From: Pseudomonas hunanensis
Lineage (GTDB): Bacteria; Pseudomonadota; Gammaproteobacteria; Pseudomonadales; Pseudomonadaceae
Reading direction: 5' to 3'
NCBI RefSeq assembly: GCF_013393325.1
Contig: NZ_QJRC01000098.1
Span: 124,001 to 188,000 of the forward strand
DNA: 64,000 nt
Shown here: positions 33,174 to 41,822 of the stretch, in pieces
How positions within the stretch are numbered: the stretch's first letter is position 1
Layout: every line of letters starts with the position of its first letter
Position numbers and translations under genes: made by a program
The notes under the pieces: model-generated
Told to the model about the DNA's origin: nothing
The model's input: only the letters and a program-made list of their open reading frames with translations
Databases searched by the model: none

Positions 33174-33413
33174 TCAAATGTCCTGGGTTTGTTCTTTTTT
33201 CTCGGCATCCTTGGGCTTCTGCCCTTCGCTGCCGATGGCATCGCTCAACGCCTGCTGGGCAGCCTTGTTGGTATCGTCGATGGCCTGCTTGGCCGACTGC
33301 GCGGCCTGGTCGAGCATCTGCTGGGCAGATTTCTCGGCCTGGTCGCAACCTGCCAGGGTGAACAGGGCCAAGGCCAGCACCAACGGGGTGCCGATGGATT
33401 TGAGTTGCAGCAT
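33174..33413 (-). CDS. Small Ala/Gln-rich lipoprotein
   Basis: This 79-residue lipoprotein has signal LVLALALFTLAGC, with the lipidated Cys near residue 23. It is followed by an amphipathic alanine/glutamine-rich helix (AEKSAQQMLDQAAQSAKQAIDDTNKAAQQALSDAI), probably a coiled coil, and a charged C-terminus. The start at 33413 has a GAGGA site; an upstream ATG at 33464 is rejected. It precedes terC with a 28-bp gap. Function unknown. Confidence 0.7.
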   Translation of the reverse strand: MLQLKSIGTPLVLALALFTLAGCDQAEKSAQQMLDQAAQSAKQAIDDTNKAAQQALSDAIGSEGQKPKDAEKKEQTQDI

Positions 33414-33490
33414 GGTGTCCTCGCTTGAAAATTCCGGCGGCGCATGGCGCCTGATGCCGTGCATTCTAGAGACGCCGATAGTTCAGTAAA

Positions 33491-33529
33491 ATTCGTATTT
33501 TCATGACGTATACTTCGGTTTTTACGAAT
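33491..33529. promoter_or_regulatory. ATTCGTA/TACGAAT inverted repeat in the nhaR leader
   Basis: ATTCGTA at 33491-33497 is the reverse complement of TACGAAT at 33523-33529. The pair lies 15-53 bp before the NhaR-like GTG start and in the divergent spacer with the lipoprotein gene. LysR-type regulators commonly bind such sites near their own start; assignment is inferred. Confidence 0.35.
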
Positions 33530-33543
33530 CGGGACGACCAACG

Positions 33544-34437
33544 GTGCTCAATTATCGCCAGCTGCATTACTTCTGGGCCGTGGCCAAGACTGGCAGCATC
33601 ACCCGTGCCAGCCAACAGCTGAACCTCACACCGCAAACCATCAGCGGGCAGATCACCCTGTTCGAGCAAACCTACGGCCTGGAACTGTTCCAGCGCGCCG
33701 GACGCCAGCTTGAGCTGACCGAAACCGGCCGCCAGGCGCTGGTGTACGCCGAGCAGATGTTCCAGATCGGCGGCGAGCTGGAAGCCCTGCTGCGGGCCGG
33801 CCCCCAAGAGCAGATCCTGTTCCGCGTTGGGGTAGCCGACGTGGTCCCCAAATCCATCGTCTACCGCTTGCTGGCACCGACCATGGAACTGGACGAGGTG
33901 CTGCGCATCAACTGCCGCGAAGACAAACTTGAACGGCTGCTGGCAGACCTGGCCATCCAGCGCCTGGACCTTGTGATTTCCGACAGCCCCATGCCCAGCC
34001 ACCTGGACATCAAAGGTTACAGCCAGAAGCTCGGCGAATGCGGGCTGAGCTTTTTCGCCACCCCTGCACTGGCGCAACGGCTGGACGGCCCTTTTCCGGC
34101 CTGCTTGCAGGATGCGCCGCTGCTTGTTCCAGGCCAGGAAACCGTGGTGCGCAGCCGCCTGCTGCGGTGGCTGGGCGAACAGCAGGTGCAGCCTCGGATC
34201 GTGGGGGAGTTCGATGACAGTGCCTTGATGCAGGCGTTCGGGCAGTCGGGTAGCGGCATTTTCGTTGCCCCCAGCGTTATCGCCGAGGAGGTGTGCCGCC
34301 AGTATGGCGTGCAGTTGATCGGCCAGACCGAAGCCGTACACGAGTCGTTCTATGCCATTTCGGTGGAGCGCAAGGTCAAGCACCCAGGGATCGTGGCGAT
34401 TACCGAGGGGGCGCGGCGGGAGTTGTTTCATTGGTGA
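33544..34437 (+). CDS. nhaR: LysR-family regulator, NhaR-like
   Basis: This 297-residue regulator has the helix-turn-helix LHYFWAVAKTGSITRASQQLNLTPQTISGQITLFEQTYG. The rest resembles E. coli NhaR over the full length, including LFRVGVADVVPK, KLGECGLSFF, PACLQDAPLLVPG and GEFDDSALMQAFG. NhaR activates the Na+/H+ antiporter gene nhaA in E. coli, but no antiporter gene is present here. The start is a GTG at 33544 with a weak site. It is followed by sstT after 71 bp. Confidence 0.82.
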   Translation: MLNYRQLHYFWAVAKTGSITRASQQLNLTPQTISGQITLFEQTYGLELFQRAGRQLELTETGRQALVYAEQMFQIGGELEALLRAGPQEQILFRVGVADVVPKSIVYRLLAPTMELDEVLRINCREDKLERLLADLAIQRLDLVISDSPMPSHLDIKGYSQKLGECGLSFFATPALAQRLDGPFPACLQDAPLLVPGQETVVRSRLLRWLGEQQVQPRIVGEFDDSALMQAFGQSGSGIFVAPSVIAEEVCRQYGVQLIGQTEAVHESFYAISVERKVKHPGIVAITEGARRELFHW

Positions 34438-34508
34438 GGCGCTCGGAGCAGCCCTACAAGCCGCTATGGTAAAGTCCGCCCTTTCCAGATTCCGAGATAC
34501 CGCTGCAC

Positions 34509-35720
34509 ATGACCCCCCTCCTCCGTTTCCTCAACCGCACCAGCCTGGTCACGCAGATCGTCATCGGTTTGCTCGCCGGCATCGCCCTTGCCCTGCTGGC
34601 ACCTGCCATCGCCCGCGACCTGGCTTTCCTCGGCAAGGTATTCGTCAGCGCCCTGAAAGCGGTTGCGCCCGTGCTGGTGTTCATCCTGGTCATGGCTTCG
34701 ATCGCCAACCATCGTCACGGCCAGGAAACCCACATTCGCCCGATCCTCTGGTTGTACCTGCTGGGCACCTTTGCCGCAGCGGTGGTGGCCGTGGTCGCCA
34801 GCATGCTGTTCCCGTCGCACCTGGTGCTGAGCACGGGCGAGGCCACGCTGAGCGCACCAGGCGGCATTACCGAGGTGATGCAGAACCTGGTGCTGAGCGC
34901 GGTCGACAACCCGGTCAATGCCCTGCTCAACGCCAACTTCATCGGCATACTCACCTGGGCCATCGGCCTGGGCGTGGCCCTGCGTCATGCCGGCGAAACC
35001 ACCCGTACCGTAGTAGACGACCTGTCCAATGGCGTGACCTTGATCGTGCGCATGGTCATCCGTTTCGCCCCGCTGGGCATCTTTGGGCTGGTCAGCTCCA
35101 CGCTGGCCCAGTCAGGCCTGAACGCGCTGCTCGGCTACCTGCACCTGCTGGCGGTACTGATCGGCTGCATGCTGTTCGTGGCGCTGGTGATGAACCCACT
35201 CATCGTGTTCTGGAAGATCCGCCGCAACCCTTACCCACTGACGCTGCTGTGCCTGCGCGAAAGCGGCATTACCGCATTCTTCACCCGCAGCTCGGCCGCC
35301 AACATTCCGGTCAACCTGGCATTGTCGGAACGCCTTGGCCTGCATGAAGACACCTATTCGGTGTCGATCCCGCTGGGCGCGACCATCAACATGGCCGGTG
35401 CGGCGATCACCATTACCGTACTGACGCTGGCCGCCGTGCATACCTTGGGCATCCCGGTGGACCTGCCAACTGCCGTGCTGCTCAGCGTGGTGGCGGCGGT
35501 GTGCGCCTGCGGTGCCTCGGGCGTGGCTGGGGGCTCGCTGCTACTGATTCCACTGGCATGCAGCCTGTTTGGCATCCCCAGCGAAATTGCCATGCAGGTG
35601 GTGGCGGTAGGCTTCATTATCGGCGTGCTGCAGGATTCGGCCGAAACGGCGCTGAATTCTTCGACCGATGTGCTGTTCACTGCGGCGGCCTGCCTGGCCG
35701 AAGAGCGGCGCAACCCTTGA
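34509..35720 (+). CDS. sstT: Na+-coupled serine/threonine symporter
   Basis: This 403-residue protein belongs to the dicarboxylate/amino acid:cation symporter family. It resembles SstT closely: RFLNRTSLVTQIVIGLLAGIALALL, FVSALKAVAPVLVFILVMASI and a serine-rich re-entrant segment ITAFFTRSSAANIPVNLALSERLGLHEDTYSVSIPLGATINM. It imports serine and threonine with sodium across the inner membrane. The NhaR-like gene upstream may link it to sodium stress, which is inferred. Confidence 0.9.
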   Translation: MTPLLRFLNRTSLVTQIVIGLLAGIALALLAPAIARDLAFLGKVFVSALKAVAPVLVFILVMASIANHRHGQETHIRPILWLYLLGTFAAAVVAVVASMLFPSHLVLSTGEATLSAPGGITEVMQNLVLSAVDNPVNALLNANFIGILTWAIGLGVALRHAGETTRTVVDDLSNGVTLIVRMVIRFAPLGIFGLVSSTLAQSGLNALLGYLHLLAVLIGCMLFVALVMNPLIVFWKIRRNPYPLTLLCLRESGITAFFTRSSAANIPVNLALSERLGLHEDTYSVSIPLGATINMAGAAITITVLTLAAVHTLGIPVDLPTAVLLSVVAAVCACGASGVAGGSLLLIPLACSLFGIPSEIAMQVVAVGFIIGVLQDSAETALNSSTDVLFTAAACLAEERRNP

Positions 35721-35808
35721 GATTGCCTGGGCCGCTGTGCGGCCCCAATTGCCTTACACGTTGGCATTACCTACCCTAGTGGCCTTTCCTCAGCAACGAG
35801 ACAGGGCC

Positions 35809-36456
35809 ATGTCAGAACACGAAACCGCAGGTGAAGGCCGCTTCAACAGCATCGAGATCCGCGTTCTCGGCTCGCTGATCGAAAAGCAGGCCACCAGCCC
35901 GGAAAGCTACCCGCTGACCCTCAATGCCCTGGTCCTGGCCTGCAACCAGAAGACCAGCCGCGAACCTGTGATGAACCTCACCCAAGGCCAGGTTGGCCAA
36001 GCCCTGCGTGCGCTTGAAGGGCAGGACCTGACCCGCTTGCAGATGGGCAGCCGTGCCGACCGCTGGGAACAGCGGGTAGACAAGGCACTGGAGCTGGTGC
36101 CCGCACAGCTGGTACTGATGGGCCTGATGTTCCTGCGCGGCCCGCAAACGCTCAACGAACTGCTGACCCGCAGCAACCGCCTGCACGACTTCGACGACAC
36201 CGAGCAGATTCAGCATCAGCTGGAGCGCCTGATCTCGCGGGACCTGGCCTTGCACCTGCCGCGTCAGGCCGGCCAGCGTGAGGACCGCTACACCCACGCC
36301 TTGGGCGACCCGGCGGAAATCGAGGCGATCCTCGCTGCACGCCAGCAGGAAGGTGGCGCACGCAGCAGTGGCGCCAGTGTGTCGGAAGAACGCATCGAAG
36401 CCCTCGAAGCACGCATTGCAGCGCTGGAAGCACGGCTGGCCGAGCTGGAAGGCTGA
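35809..36456 (+). CDS. yceH: YceH/DUF480-family protein (UPF0502)
   Basis: This 215-residue protein has two winged-helix modules: IRVLGSLIEKQATSPESYPLTLNALVLACNQKTSREPVMNLT (residues 15-60) and VLMGLMFLRGPQTLNELLTRSNRLHDF. It ends in a C-terminal coiled coil SEERIEALEARIAALEARLAELEG. These are hallmarks of YceH (DUF480), of unknown function. The ATG at 35809 is chosen over an open extension into sstT. The gene lies 88 bp after sstT. Confidence 0.85.
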   Translation: MSEHETAGEGRFNSIEIRVLGSLIEKQATSPESYPLTLNALVLACNQKTSREPVMNLTQGQVGQALRALEGQDLTRLQMGSRADRWEQRVDKALELVPAQLVLMGLMFLRGPQTLNELLTRSNRLHDFDDTEQIQHQLERLISRDLALHLPRQAGQREDRYTHALGDPAEIEAILAARQQEGGARSSGASVSEERIEALEARIAALEARLAELEG

Positions 36457-36460
36457 GCCT

Positions 36461-36649
36461 TCACGGCTCGGGGTCGGGGAAGTTGCGGCAGCTCTTGCGC
36501 TCGGCCAGCTCCCGGTCACTGGGGCGCTGGTCGACGAACACGGTGCGCCCGTCGGCGTAGATTTCCAGGTAGCCCCAGTGCAGGTCCTGCTCTTTCTGCC
36601 CGGGCTTGGGGGGGACTAGCCACCAGGGTTCGCGGCTGATCAGGGTCAT
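36461..36649 (-). CDS. Conserved small protein of unknown function
   Basis: This 62-residue protein MTLISREPWWLVPPKPGQ... is aromatic-rich, with a predicted beta segment HWGYLEIYADGRTVFVDQRP and Pro-rich end. The AGGAG site before the ATG at 36649 decides the start. An 11-bp perfect stem immediately upstream ends at the ribosome site. Its stop lies 4 bp from the yceH stop, so the genes are convergent. Confidence 0.6.
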   Translation of the reverse strand: MTLISREPWWLVPPKPGQKEQDLHWGYLEIYADGRTVFVDQRPSDRELAERKSCRNFPDPEP

Positions 36650-36660
36650 GTTCAAGCTCC

Positions 36661-36693
36661 TGAGGGTGTCTGCACTAATCATAGACACCCTCA
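36661..36693. promoter_or_regulatory. Perfect 11-bp inverted repeat touching the ribosome site
   Basis: TGAGGGTGTCT at 36661-36671 is the exact complement of AGACACCCTCA at 36683-36693, with an 11-nt loop. In the leader of the 62-residue gene the end of the stem runs into its AGGAG site. It could be an operator or an RNA structure controlling translation. Confidence 0.45.
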
Positions 36694-36711
36694 GTTTCTG
36701 CTTTGCTTGTG

Positions 36712-36809
36712 CCGGCCCTTTCGCGGCTAAAGCCGCTCCCACAGGGACCGCACAGCATTCAAAATCTGTGCAGTACCTGTGGGAGCGGCTTTAGCCGCGA
36801 ATGGGCCGG
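36712..36809. repeat. P. putida REP pair
   Basis: Arms at 36712-36745 and 36776-36809 form a 34-bp inverted repeat with near-complete complementarity. Each arm matches the described P. putida REP consensus well (start ccggcc, internal cgcggctaaagccg, end ctcccacagg). It lies downstream of ahpF. Confidence 0.88.
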
Positions 36810-36816
36810 TACAGGC

Positions 36817-38379
36817 TTACGCCGGCGCCGAAGTGCGAATCAGGTGGTCGAAGGCCGCCAGCGAAGCCTTGGCCCCCTCACCCACCGCAATCACGATCTG
36901 CTTGTACGGCACGGTCGTCACGTCACCCGCTGCAAACACACCCGGGATACTGGTCTGGCCCTTGGCGTCGACGATGATCTCGCCACGCGGCGACAGCTCG
37001 ACGGTGCCTTTGAGCCAGTCGGTGTTGGGCAACAGTCCGATCTGCACGAAGATACCTTCCAGCGCCACGTCATGCTGTTCATCGGTGGTGCGGTCCTTGT
37101 AGCGCAAGCCAGTCACTTTCTCGCCATTGCCCAGCACCTCGGTGGTGAGCGCGCTGGTAATGACTTTCACGTTCGGCAAACTGTGCAACTTGCGCTGCAA
37201 AACCGCGTCGGCACGCAGTTGGCTGTCGAACTCGATCAGCGTCACCTGGGCGACGATACCGGCCAGGTCGATGGCCGCCTCCACGCCCGAGTTGCCGCCG
37301 CCGATCACCGCTACGCGCTTGCCCTTGAACAGGGGGCCATCACAGTGCGGGCAGTAGGCCACGCCACGGCCACGGTATTCCTGCTCACCTGGCACGTTCA
37401 TTTCGCGCCAGCGGGCGCCGGTGGCCAAGATCACGGTCTTGGCTTTAAGCGAGGCGCCGCCTGCCAGGCGTACTTCGTGCAAGCCACCCTCGCTGGCCGG
37501 AATCAACGCTTCGCCGCGCTGCAGGTTCATGATGTCGACGTCGTACTGCTTGACGTGCTCTTCCAGCGCCGTGGCCAGCTTAGGCCCTTCGGTTTCCTGC
37601 ACCGAGATGAAGTTCTCGATGGCCAGGGTGTCGAGCACCTGGCCGCCGAAGCGCTCGGCTGCAACGCCAGTGCGGATGCCTTTACGCGCAGCATAGATGG
37701 CAGCAGCGGCGCCAGCGGGGCCACCGCCGACCACCAGCACGTCGAAGGCGTCCTTGGCGTTGATCTTCTCGGCCTGGCGGGCGCCGGCGCTGGTGTCGAT
37801 CTTGCCAAGGATTTCTTCCAGGCCCATGCGGCCCTGGCCAAACACTTCACCGTTCAGGTAGATGCTCGGCACCGCCATGATCTTGCGCGCTTCCACTTCT
37901 TCCTGGAACAGCGCACCGTCGATGGCCACATGGCGCACGTTGGGGTTGAGCACCGCCATCAGGTTCAACGCCTGGACCACGTCCGGGCAGTTCTGGCACG
38001 ACAGCGAGAAGTAGGTTTCGAAGGTGAATTCGCCTTCCAGGGCCTGGATCTGCTCGATCACTTCAGCACTGGCCTTGGATGGGTGGCCGCCGACTTGCAG
38101 CAGCGCCAGCACCAGCGAGGTGAACTCGTGGCCCATGGGGATGCCGGCGAAGCGCAGGCTGATGCTGTCACCCGGGCGGTTCAGCGAGAACGACGGGCGA
38201 CGGGCATCGGTACCGTCCGCGCTGAATGTAATGAGGTTCGACAGGCCGGCAATTTCCACCAGCAAGTCATGCAATTCGCGGGACTTCGCGCCGTCGTCGA
38301 GGGAGGCAACGATCTCGATCGGCTGGGTGACCCGCTCCAGGTAGGTTTTCAGTTGCGATTTAAGCGTGGCGTCCAACAT
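36817..38379 (-). CDS. ahpF: Alkyl hydroperoxide reductase subunit F
   Basis: This 520-residue flavoprotein disulfide reductase has an N-terminal double thioredoxin-fold domain with CQNC near residue 128 and an FAD-binding domain VLVVGGGPAGAAAAIYAARKG. The redox-active CPHC in YCPHCDGPLF is followed by an NAD-binding motif VIGGGNSGVEAAIDLA. It reduces AhpC at the expense of NADH. The ATG at 38379 has an AAGGAA site. It follows ahpC on the same strand after a terminator hairpin. A 657-codon frame on the opposite strand is a shadow. Confidence 0.95.
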   Translation of the reverse strand: MLDATLKSQLKTYLERVTQPIEIVASLDDGAKSRELHDLLVEIAGLSNLITFSADGTDARRPSFSLNRPGDSISLRFAGIPMGHEFTSLVLALLQVGGHPSKASAEVIEQIQALEGEFTFETYFSLSCQNCPDVVQALNLMAVLNPNVRHVAIDGALFQEEVEARKIMAVPSIYLNGEVFGQGRMGLEEILGKIDTSAGARQAEKINAKDAFDVLVVGGGPAGAAAAIYAARKGIRTGVAAERFGGQVLDTLAIENFISVQETEGPKLATALEEHVKQYDVDIMNLQRGEALIPASEGGLHEVRLAGGASLKAKTVILATGARWREMNVPGEQEYRGRGVAYCPHCDGPLFKGKRVAVIGGGNSGVEAAIDLAGIVAQVTLIEFDSQLRADAVLQRKLHSLPNVKVITSALTTEVLGNGEKVTGLRYKDRTTDEQHDVALEGIFVQIGLLPNTDWLKGTVELSPRGEIIVDAKGQTSIPGVFAAGDVTTVPYKQIVIAVGEGAKASLAAFDHLIRTSAPA

Positions 38380-38410
38380 ACGGGCGATTCCTTTTTCAAA
38401 ACTCGGATAC

Positions 38411-38442
38411 AAAAACGCCCAGGCGAGGTCGCCCGGGCGTTT
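38411..38442 (-). terminator. Hairpin with T-run between ahpC and ahpF
   Basis: The stem AACGCCC/GGGCGTT with an inner GGCG/CGCC is followed on the minus strand by TTTTT. It should stop or thin out transcription from ahpC into ahpF. Confidence 0.7.
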
Positions 38443-38503
38443 GACGGGGCGGTAACAACTTCAGCTTTGGCGGCTGACTACCGCCCGCGACTGGCTCACA
38501 GTC

Positions 38504-39067
38504 TTAGATCTTGCCGACCAGGTCCAGGGACGGCGCCAGGGTGGCTTCGCCTTCTTTCCACTTGGCCGGGCACACTTCGCCTGGGTGAGCGGCAACGTAC
38601 TGGGCAGCCTTCACTTTACGCAGCAGTTCGGCAGCATCGCGGCCTACACCACCGTCGTTCAGTTCGACGATTTTGATCTGGCCTTCCGGGTTGATCACGA
38701 AGGTACCGCGATCGGCCAGGCCGGCTTCTTCGATCAGCACGTCGAAGTTGCGCGAGATGACGTGAGTCGGGTCACCGATCAGCGGGTATTCGATCTTGCC
38801 GATGGTGTCCGAAGTGTCGTGCCAGGCTTTGTGGGTGAAGTGGGTGTCGGTGGACACGCCGTAGATTTCCACGCCCAGCTTCTGGAACTCTGCGTAGTTG
38901 TCGGCAAGGTCACCCAGCTCGGTCGGGCAAACGAAGGTGAAGTCGGCCGGGTAGAAGAACACGACAGACCACTTGCCTTTCAGGTCGGCTTCGCTGACCT
39001 GAACGAACTCGCCTTTGTGGTAGGCGGTGGCGTTGAACGGTTTGACCTGGCTGTTGATGATTGGCAT
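38504..39067 (-). CDS. ahpC: Alkyl hydroperoxide reductase subunit C (typical 2-Cys peroxiredoxin)
   Basis: This 187-residue peroxiredoxin has the peroxidatic Cys47 in DFTFVCPTEL and the resolving Cys near residue 166 in PGEVCPAKW. It reduces H2O2, organic peroxides and peroxynitrite, and is itself reduced by AhpF, encoded downstream. The length equals E. coli AhpC. The GGAGCG site is in front of the ATG at 39067. The 230-bp upstream region likely holds its OxyR-responsive promoter, but I cannot identify the site with confidence. Confidence 0.96.
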   Translation of the reverse strand: MPIINSQVKPFNATAYHKGEFVQVSEADLKGKWSVVFFYPADFTFVCPTELGDLADNYAEFQKLGVEIYGVSTDTHFTHKAWHDTSDTIGKIEYPLIGDPTHVISRNFDVLIEEAGLADRGTFVINPEGQIKIVELNDGGVGRDAAELLRKVKAAQYVAAHPGEVCPAKWKEGEATLAPSLDLVGKI

Positions 39068-39255
39068 GAGAGACGCTCCTTCATGGGGTTGGAATCAGTT
39101 GATGGATAGAATCCTAACTAATCATCCCGCTGAAGGCTCATTGGCAAAGCTCATGCTTGCGATTGGTTTTGGCTATAACCGGGGTTAATTAATAGAAGGG
39201 AATGGGCTGAGCAAAGGATTGCGGACCGGCGCGCCGTGACACGGATCGGCACACC

Positions 39256-39288
39256 CCTGCAGGAGCAGCCTTGTGCTGCTCCTGCAGG
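39256..39288. repeat. Perfect 14-bp hairpin downstream of gor
   Basis: The stem cctgcaggagcagc/gctgctcctgcagg has a 5-nt loop. It sits 11 bp after the gor stop, probably as a terminator derived from a short palindrome; no T-run follows. Confidence 0.6.
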
Positions 39289-39298
39289 CTACGCGTTA

Positions 39299-40654
39299 TC
39301 AGCGGGTGACCGTACGCATGGTCACGAACTCTTCGGCCGCCGTCGGGTGCACGCCGATGGTTTCGTCGAACTGCTGCTTGGTCGCACCGGCTTTCAGCGC
39401 AATACCCAGGCCCTGGATGATTTCACCGGCATCAGGGCCAACCATGTGACACCCCAGCACCTTGTCGGTCTCGGCATCGACCACCAGCTTCATCAGGGTC
39501 TTTTCCTGAATGTCGGTCAGGGTCAGCTTCATGGCGCGGAAGCGGCTTTCGAACACCTGCACCTTGTGCCCGGCCGCCAGCGCCTGCTCCTCGGTCAAGC
39601 CTACGGTGCCGATCGGCGGCTGGCTGAACACCGCAGTAGGGATGTTCTGGTAGTCCACCGGGCGGTATTGCTCTGGTTTGAACAGGCGCCGCGCCACGGC
39701 CATGCCTTCGGCCAGGGCCACTGGCGTCAACTGCACACGCCCGATGACGTCGCCAATGGCAAGGATTGACGGCGCGGTGGTCTGGAACTGCTCATCAACC
39801 CGAATGTAGCCGCGCGCATCCAGTTCGACGCCGGTGTTTTCCAGGCCCAGGTTGTCCAGCATCGGGCGCCGGCCAGTGGCATAGAATACGCAATCGGCAA
39901 CCAGCTCTCGGCCATCCTTGAGGGTGGCCTTGAGGCTGCCATCTTCAAGTTTGTCGATACGCTGAATGTCGGCATTGAACTGCAGGTCGAGGCCGCGCTT
40001 TTCCAACTCTTCCTTCAAGTGGGTGCGCACCGAGCCATCGAAGCCGCGCAGGAACAAGTCACCACGGTACAGCAGCGTGGTGTTAGCCCCCAGGCCCTGG
40101 AAGATGCCAGCGAACTCGACGGCGATGTAGCCACCGCCCACCACCAGCACCCGGCGAGGCAGGTCTTTGAGGTAGAAGGCTTCATTGGAGGTGATGGCCA
40201 GTTCCTTGCCGGGGATATCCGGCACCTGTGGCCAGCCACCGGTAGCGATGAGGATGTGTTCGGCGCTGTAGCGCTGACCGTCCACTTCCACTTCATTGGC
40301 ACCGGTCAGGCGTGCGTGGCCCTGCAGCAGGGTCACCCCGCTGTTGACCAGCAGGTTGCGGTAGATGCCATTGAGGCGTTCGATTTCCCGGTTCTTGTTG
40401 GCAATCAGGGTGCCCCAGTCGAAATGCCCTTCTTCCAAGGTCCAGCCGAAACCTGCGGCCTGCTCCAGTTCGTCGGCAACGTGCGCGCCATACACCAGCA
40501 GCTTTTTCGGAACACAGCCGACATTGACACAGGTACCGCCCAGGTAGCGGCTTTCAGCCACTGCCACTTTTGCGCCGAAGCCCGCGGCAAAGCGCGCCGC
40601 GCGCACGCCGCCGGACCCGGCGCCAATCACGAACAGATCAAAATCGTAGGCCAT
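39299..40654 (-). CDS. gor: Glutathione reductase (NADPH)
   Basis: This 451-residue homodimeric flavoenzyme reduces glutathione disulfide. The FAD motif GAGSGGVRAARFAAGFGAKV comes first, then the redox disulfide GGTCVNVGCVPKK, then the NADPH motif VVGGGYIAVEFAGIFQGLG with downstream arginines (YRGDLFLRGFD) that fit NADPH. The C-terminal HPTAAEEFVT contains the catalytic His. The AGGAG site supports the ATG at 40654. Next to ahpCF it makes a small oxidative-defence block. A terminator separates it from galU. Confidence 0.95.
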   Translation of the reverse strand: MAYDFDLFVIGAGSGGVRAARFAAGFGAKVAVAESRYLGGTCVNVGCVPKKLLVYGAHVADELEQAAGFGWTLEEGHFDWGTLIANKNREIERLNGIYRNLLVNSGVTLLQGHARLTGANEVEVDGQRYSAEHILIATGGWPQVPDIPGKELAITSNEAFYLKDLPRRVLVVGGGYIAVEFAGIFQGLGANTTLLYRGDLFLRGFDGSVRTHLKEELEKRGLDLQFNADIQRIDKLEDGSLKATLKDGRELVADCVFYATGRRPMLDNLGLENTGVELDARGYIRVDEQFQTTAPSILAIGDVIGRVQLTPVALAEGMAVARRLFKPEQYRPVDYQNIPTAVFSQPPIGTVGLTEEQALAAGHKVQVFESRFRAMKLTLTDIQEKTLMKLVVDAETDKVLGCHMVGPDAGEIIQGLGIALKAGATKQQFDETIGVHPTAAEEFVTMRTVTR

Positions 40655-40710
40655 GTATTCAGTCTCCTAGGCAGGCGCCCAGCATAACGCCGTTGGCCGC
40701 CACAAACAAA

Positions 40711-40734
40711 AAAGCCACCCTGAAGGGTGGCTTT
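40711..40734 (-). terminator. Intrinsic terminator after galU
   Basis: A perfect 10-bp stem (aaagccaccc/gggtggcttt) with loop tgaa is flanked by an A run that gives a T tract on the minus strand. It separates galU from gor. Confidence 0.85.
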
Positions 40735-40753
40735 CCAATACCAACAGGGCTTA

Positions 40754-41593
40754 TCAGTAAGCCTTGCCAGCCTTGTAGAAGTTCTCGAAGCAGAAGTTGG
40801 TCGCCTCGATGTAGCCTTCGGCACCACCGCAGTCGAAACGCTTGCCCTTGAACTTGTAGGCGATCACGTTACCTTCGGCCGCTTGCTTCATCAGCGCGTC
40901 GGTGATCTGGATCTCGCCACCCTTGCCCGGTTCGGTCTGCTCAATCTTCTCGAAAATGTCCGGGGTCAGGATGTAACGGCCGATGATGGCCAGGTTCGAA
41001 GGGGCATCTTCAGGCTTCGGTTTCTCGACCATGGAGTCGACACGGAAGATGCCGTCCTTGATCTCTTCACCGGCGATGACGCCGTACTTGTTGGTTTCCT
41101 GCGGATCGACTTCCTGGATGGCAACGATCGAGCAACGGTACTTCTTGTAAAGCGCAACCATCTGCGCCAGCACGCCGTCACCTTCAAGGTTGACGCACAG
41201 GTCATCCGCCAGCACCACGGCGAACGGCTCGTCACCGATCAACGGGCGGCCGGTGAGGATAGCGTGGCCCAGGCCTTTCATTTCGGTCTGGCGGGTGTAG
41301 GAGAACGAGCACTCGTCGAGCAGACGACGGATGCCAACCAGGTATTTTTCCTTGTCGGTGCCCTTGATCTGGTTTTCCAGCTCGTAGCTGATGTCGAAGT
41401 GGTCTTCCAGGGCGCGCTTGCCGCGACCGGTCACGATGGAGATCTCGTTCAGACCAGCATCCAATGCTTCTTCAACGCCATACTGGATCAGTGGCTTGTT
41501 GACCACCGGCAGCATTTCCTTGGGCATGGCTTTGGTAGCAGGCAGGAAGCGAGTGCCGTAGCCGGCTGCCGGGAACAAGCATTTCTTGATCAT
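40754..41593 (-). CDS. galU: UTP--glucose-1-phosphate uridylyltransferase
   Basis: This 279-residue enzyme makes UDP-glucose from UTP and glucose-1-phosphate for exopolysaccharide and LPS synthesis. The nucleotide-binding start KKCLFPAAGYGTRFLPATKAMPKEMLPVVNKP and the later VVLADDLCVNLEGDGVLAQ and GKGGEIQITDAL are typical. It stands alone with its own promoter region (41594-41822) and a terminator. Confidence 0.95.
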   Translation of the reverse strand: MIKKCLFPAAGYGTRFLPATKAMPKEMLPVVNKPLIQYGVEEALDAGLNEISIVTGRGKRALEDHFDISYELENQIKGTDKEKYLVGIRRLLDECSFSYTRQTEMKGLGHAILTGRPLIGDEPFAVVLADDLCVNLEGDGVLAQMVALYKKYRCSIVAIQEVDPQETNKYGVIAGEEIKDGIFRVDSMVEKPKPEDAPSNLAIIGRYILTPDIFEKIEQTEPGKGGEIQITDALMKQAAEGNVIAYKFKGKRFDCGGAEGYIEATNFCFENFYKAGKAY

Positions 41594-41822
41594 AAACGTC
41601 CTTACAAAAGGCTAGGCCTGTGGAATTCGGCGCAGTCTAATCAGGCGGCAGTCACCTTACAATGCCCCCCGATAGCGACCGATGCCATCATAGAGATATC
41701 CCAGTGTAGATAGTTCCGGGGGATCGTGAATATTACGGTCATTCATGACAGGCGGATGACAGCAAAATAATGGTGCCTATACCGCCTCTTCACGGGTTCA
41801 CCCGCGAAGAGGCAGTGCCCCA

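Noticed and set aside
36703..38676. 657-codon plus-strand frame opposite ahpF and part of ahpC
   Set aside because: Antisense shadow; repeats the codon bias of ahpF and contains REP sequence at its start.
39068..39200. OxyR site upstream of ahpC
   Set aside because: An ATAG element near 39106 is followed by an incomplete partner; the four-part pattern cannot be matched with confidence.
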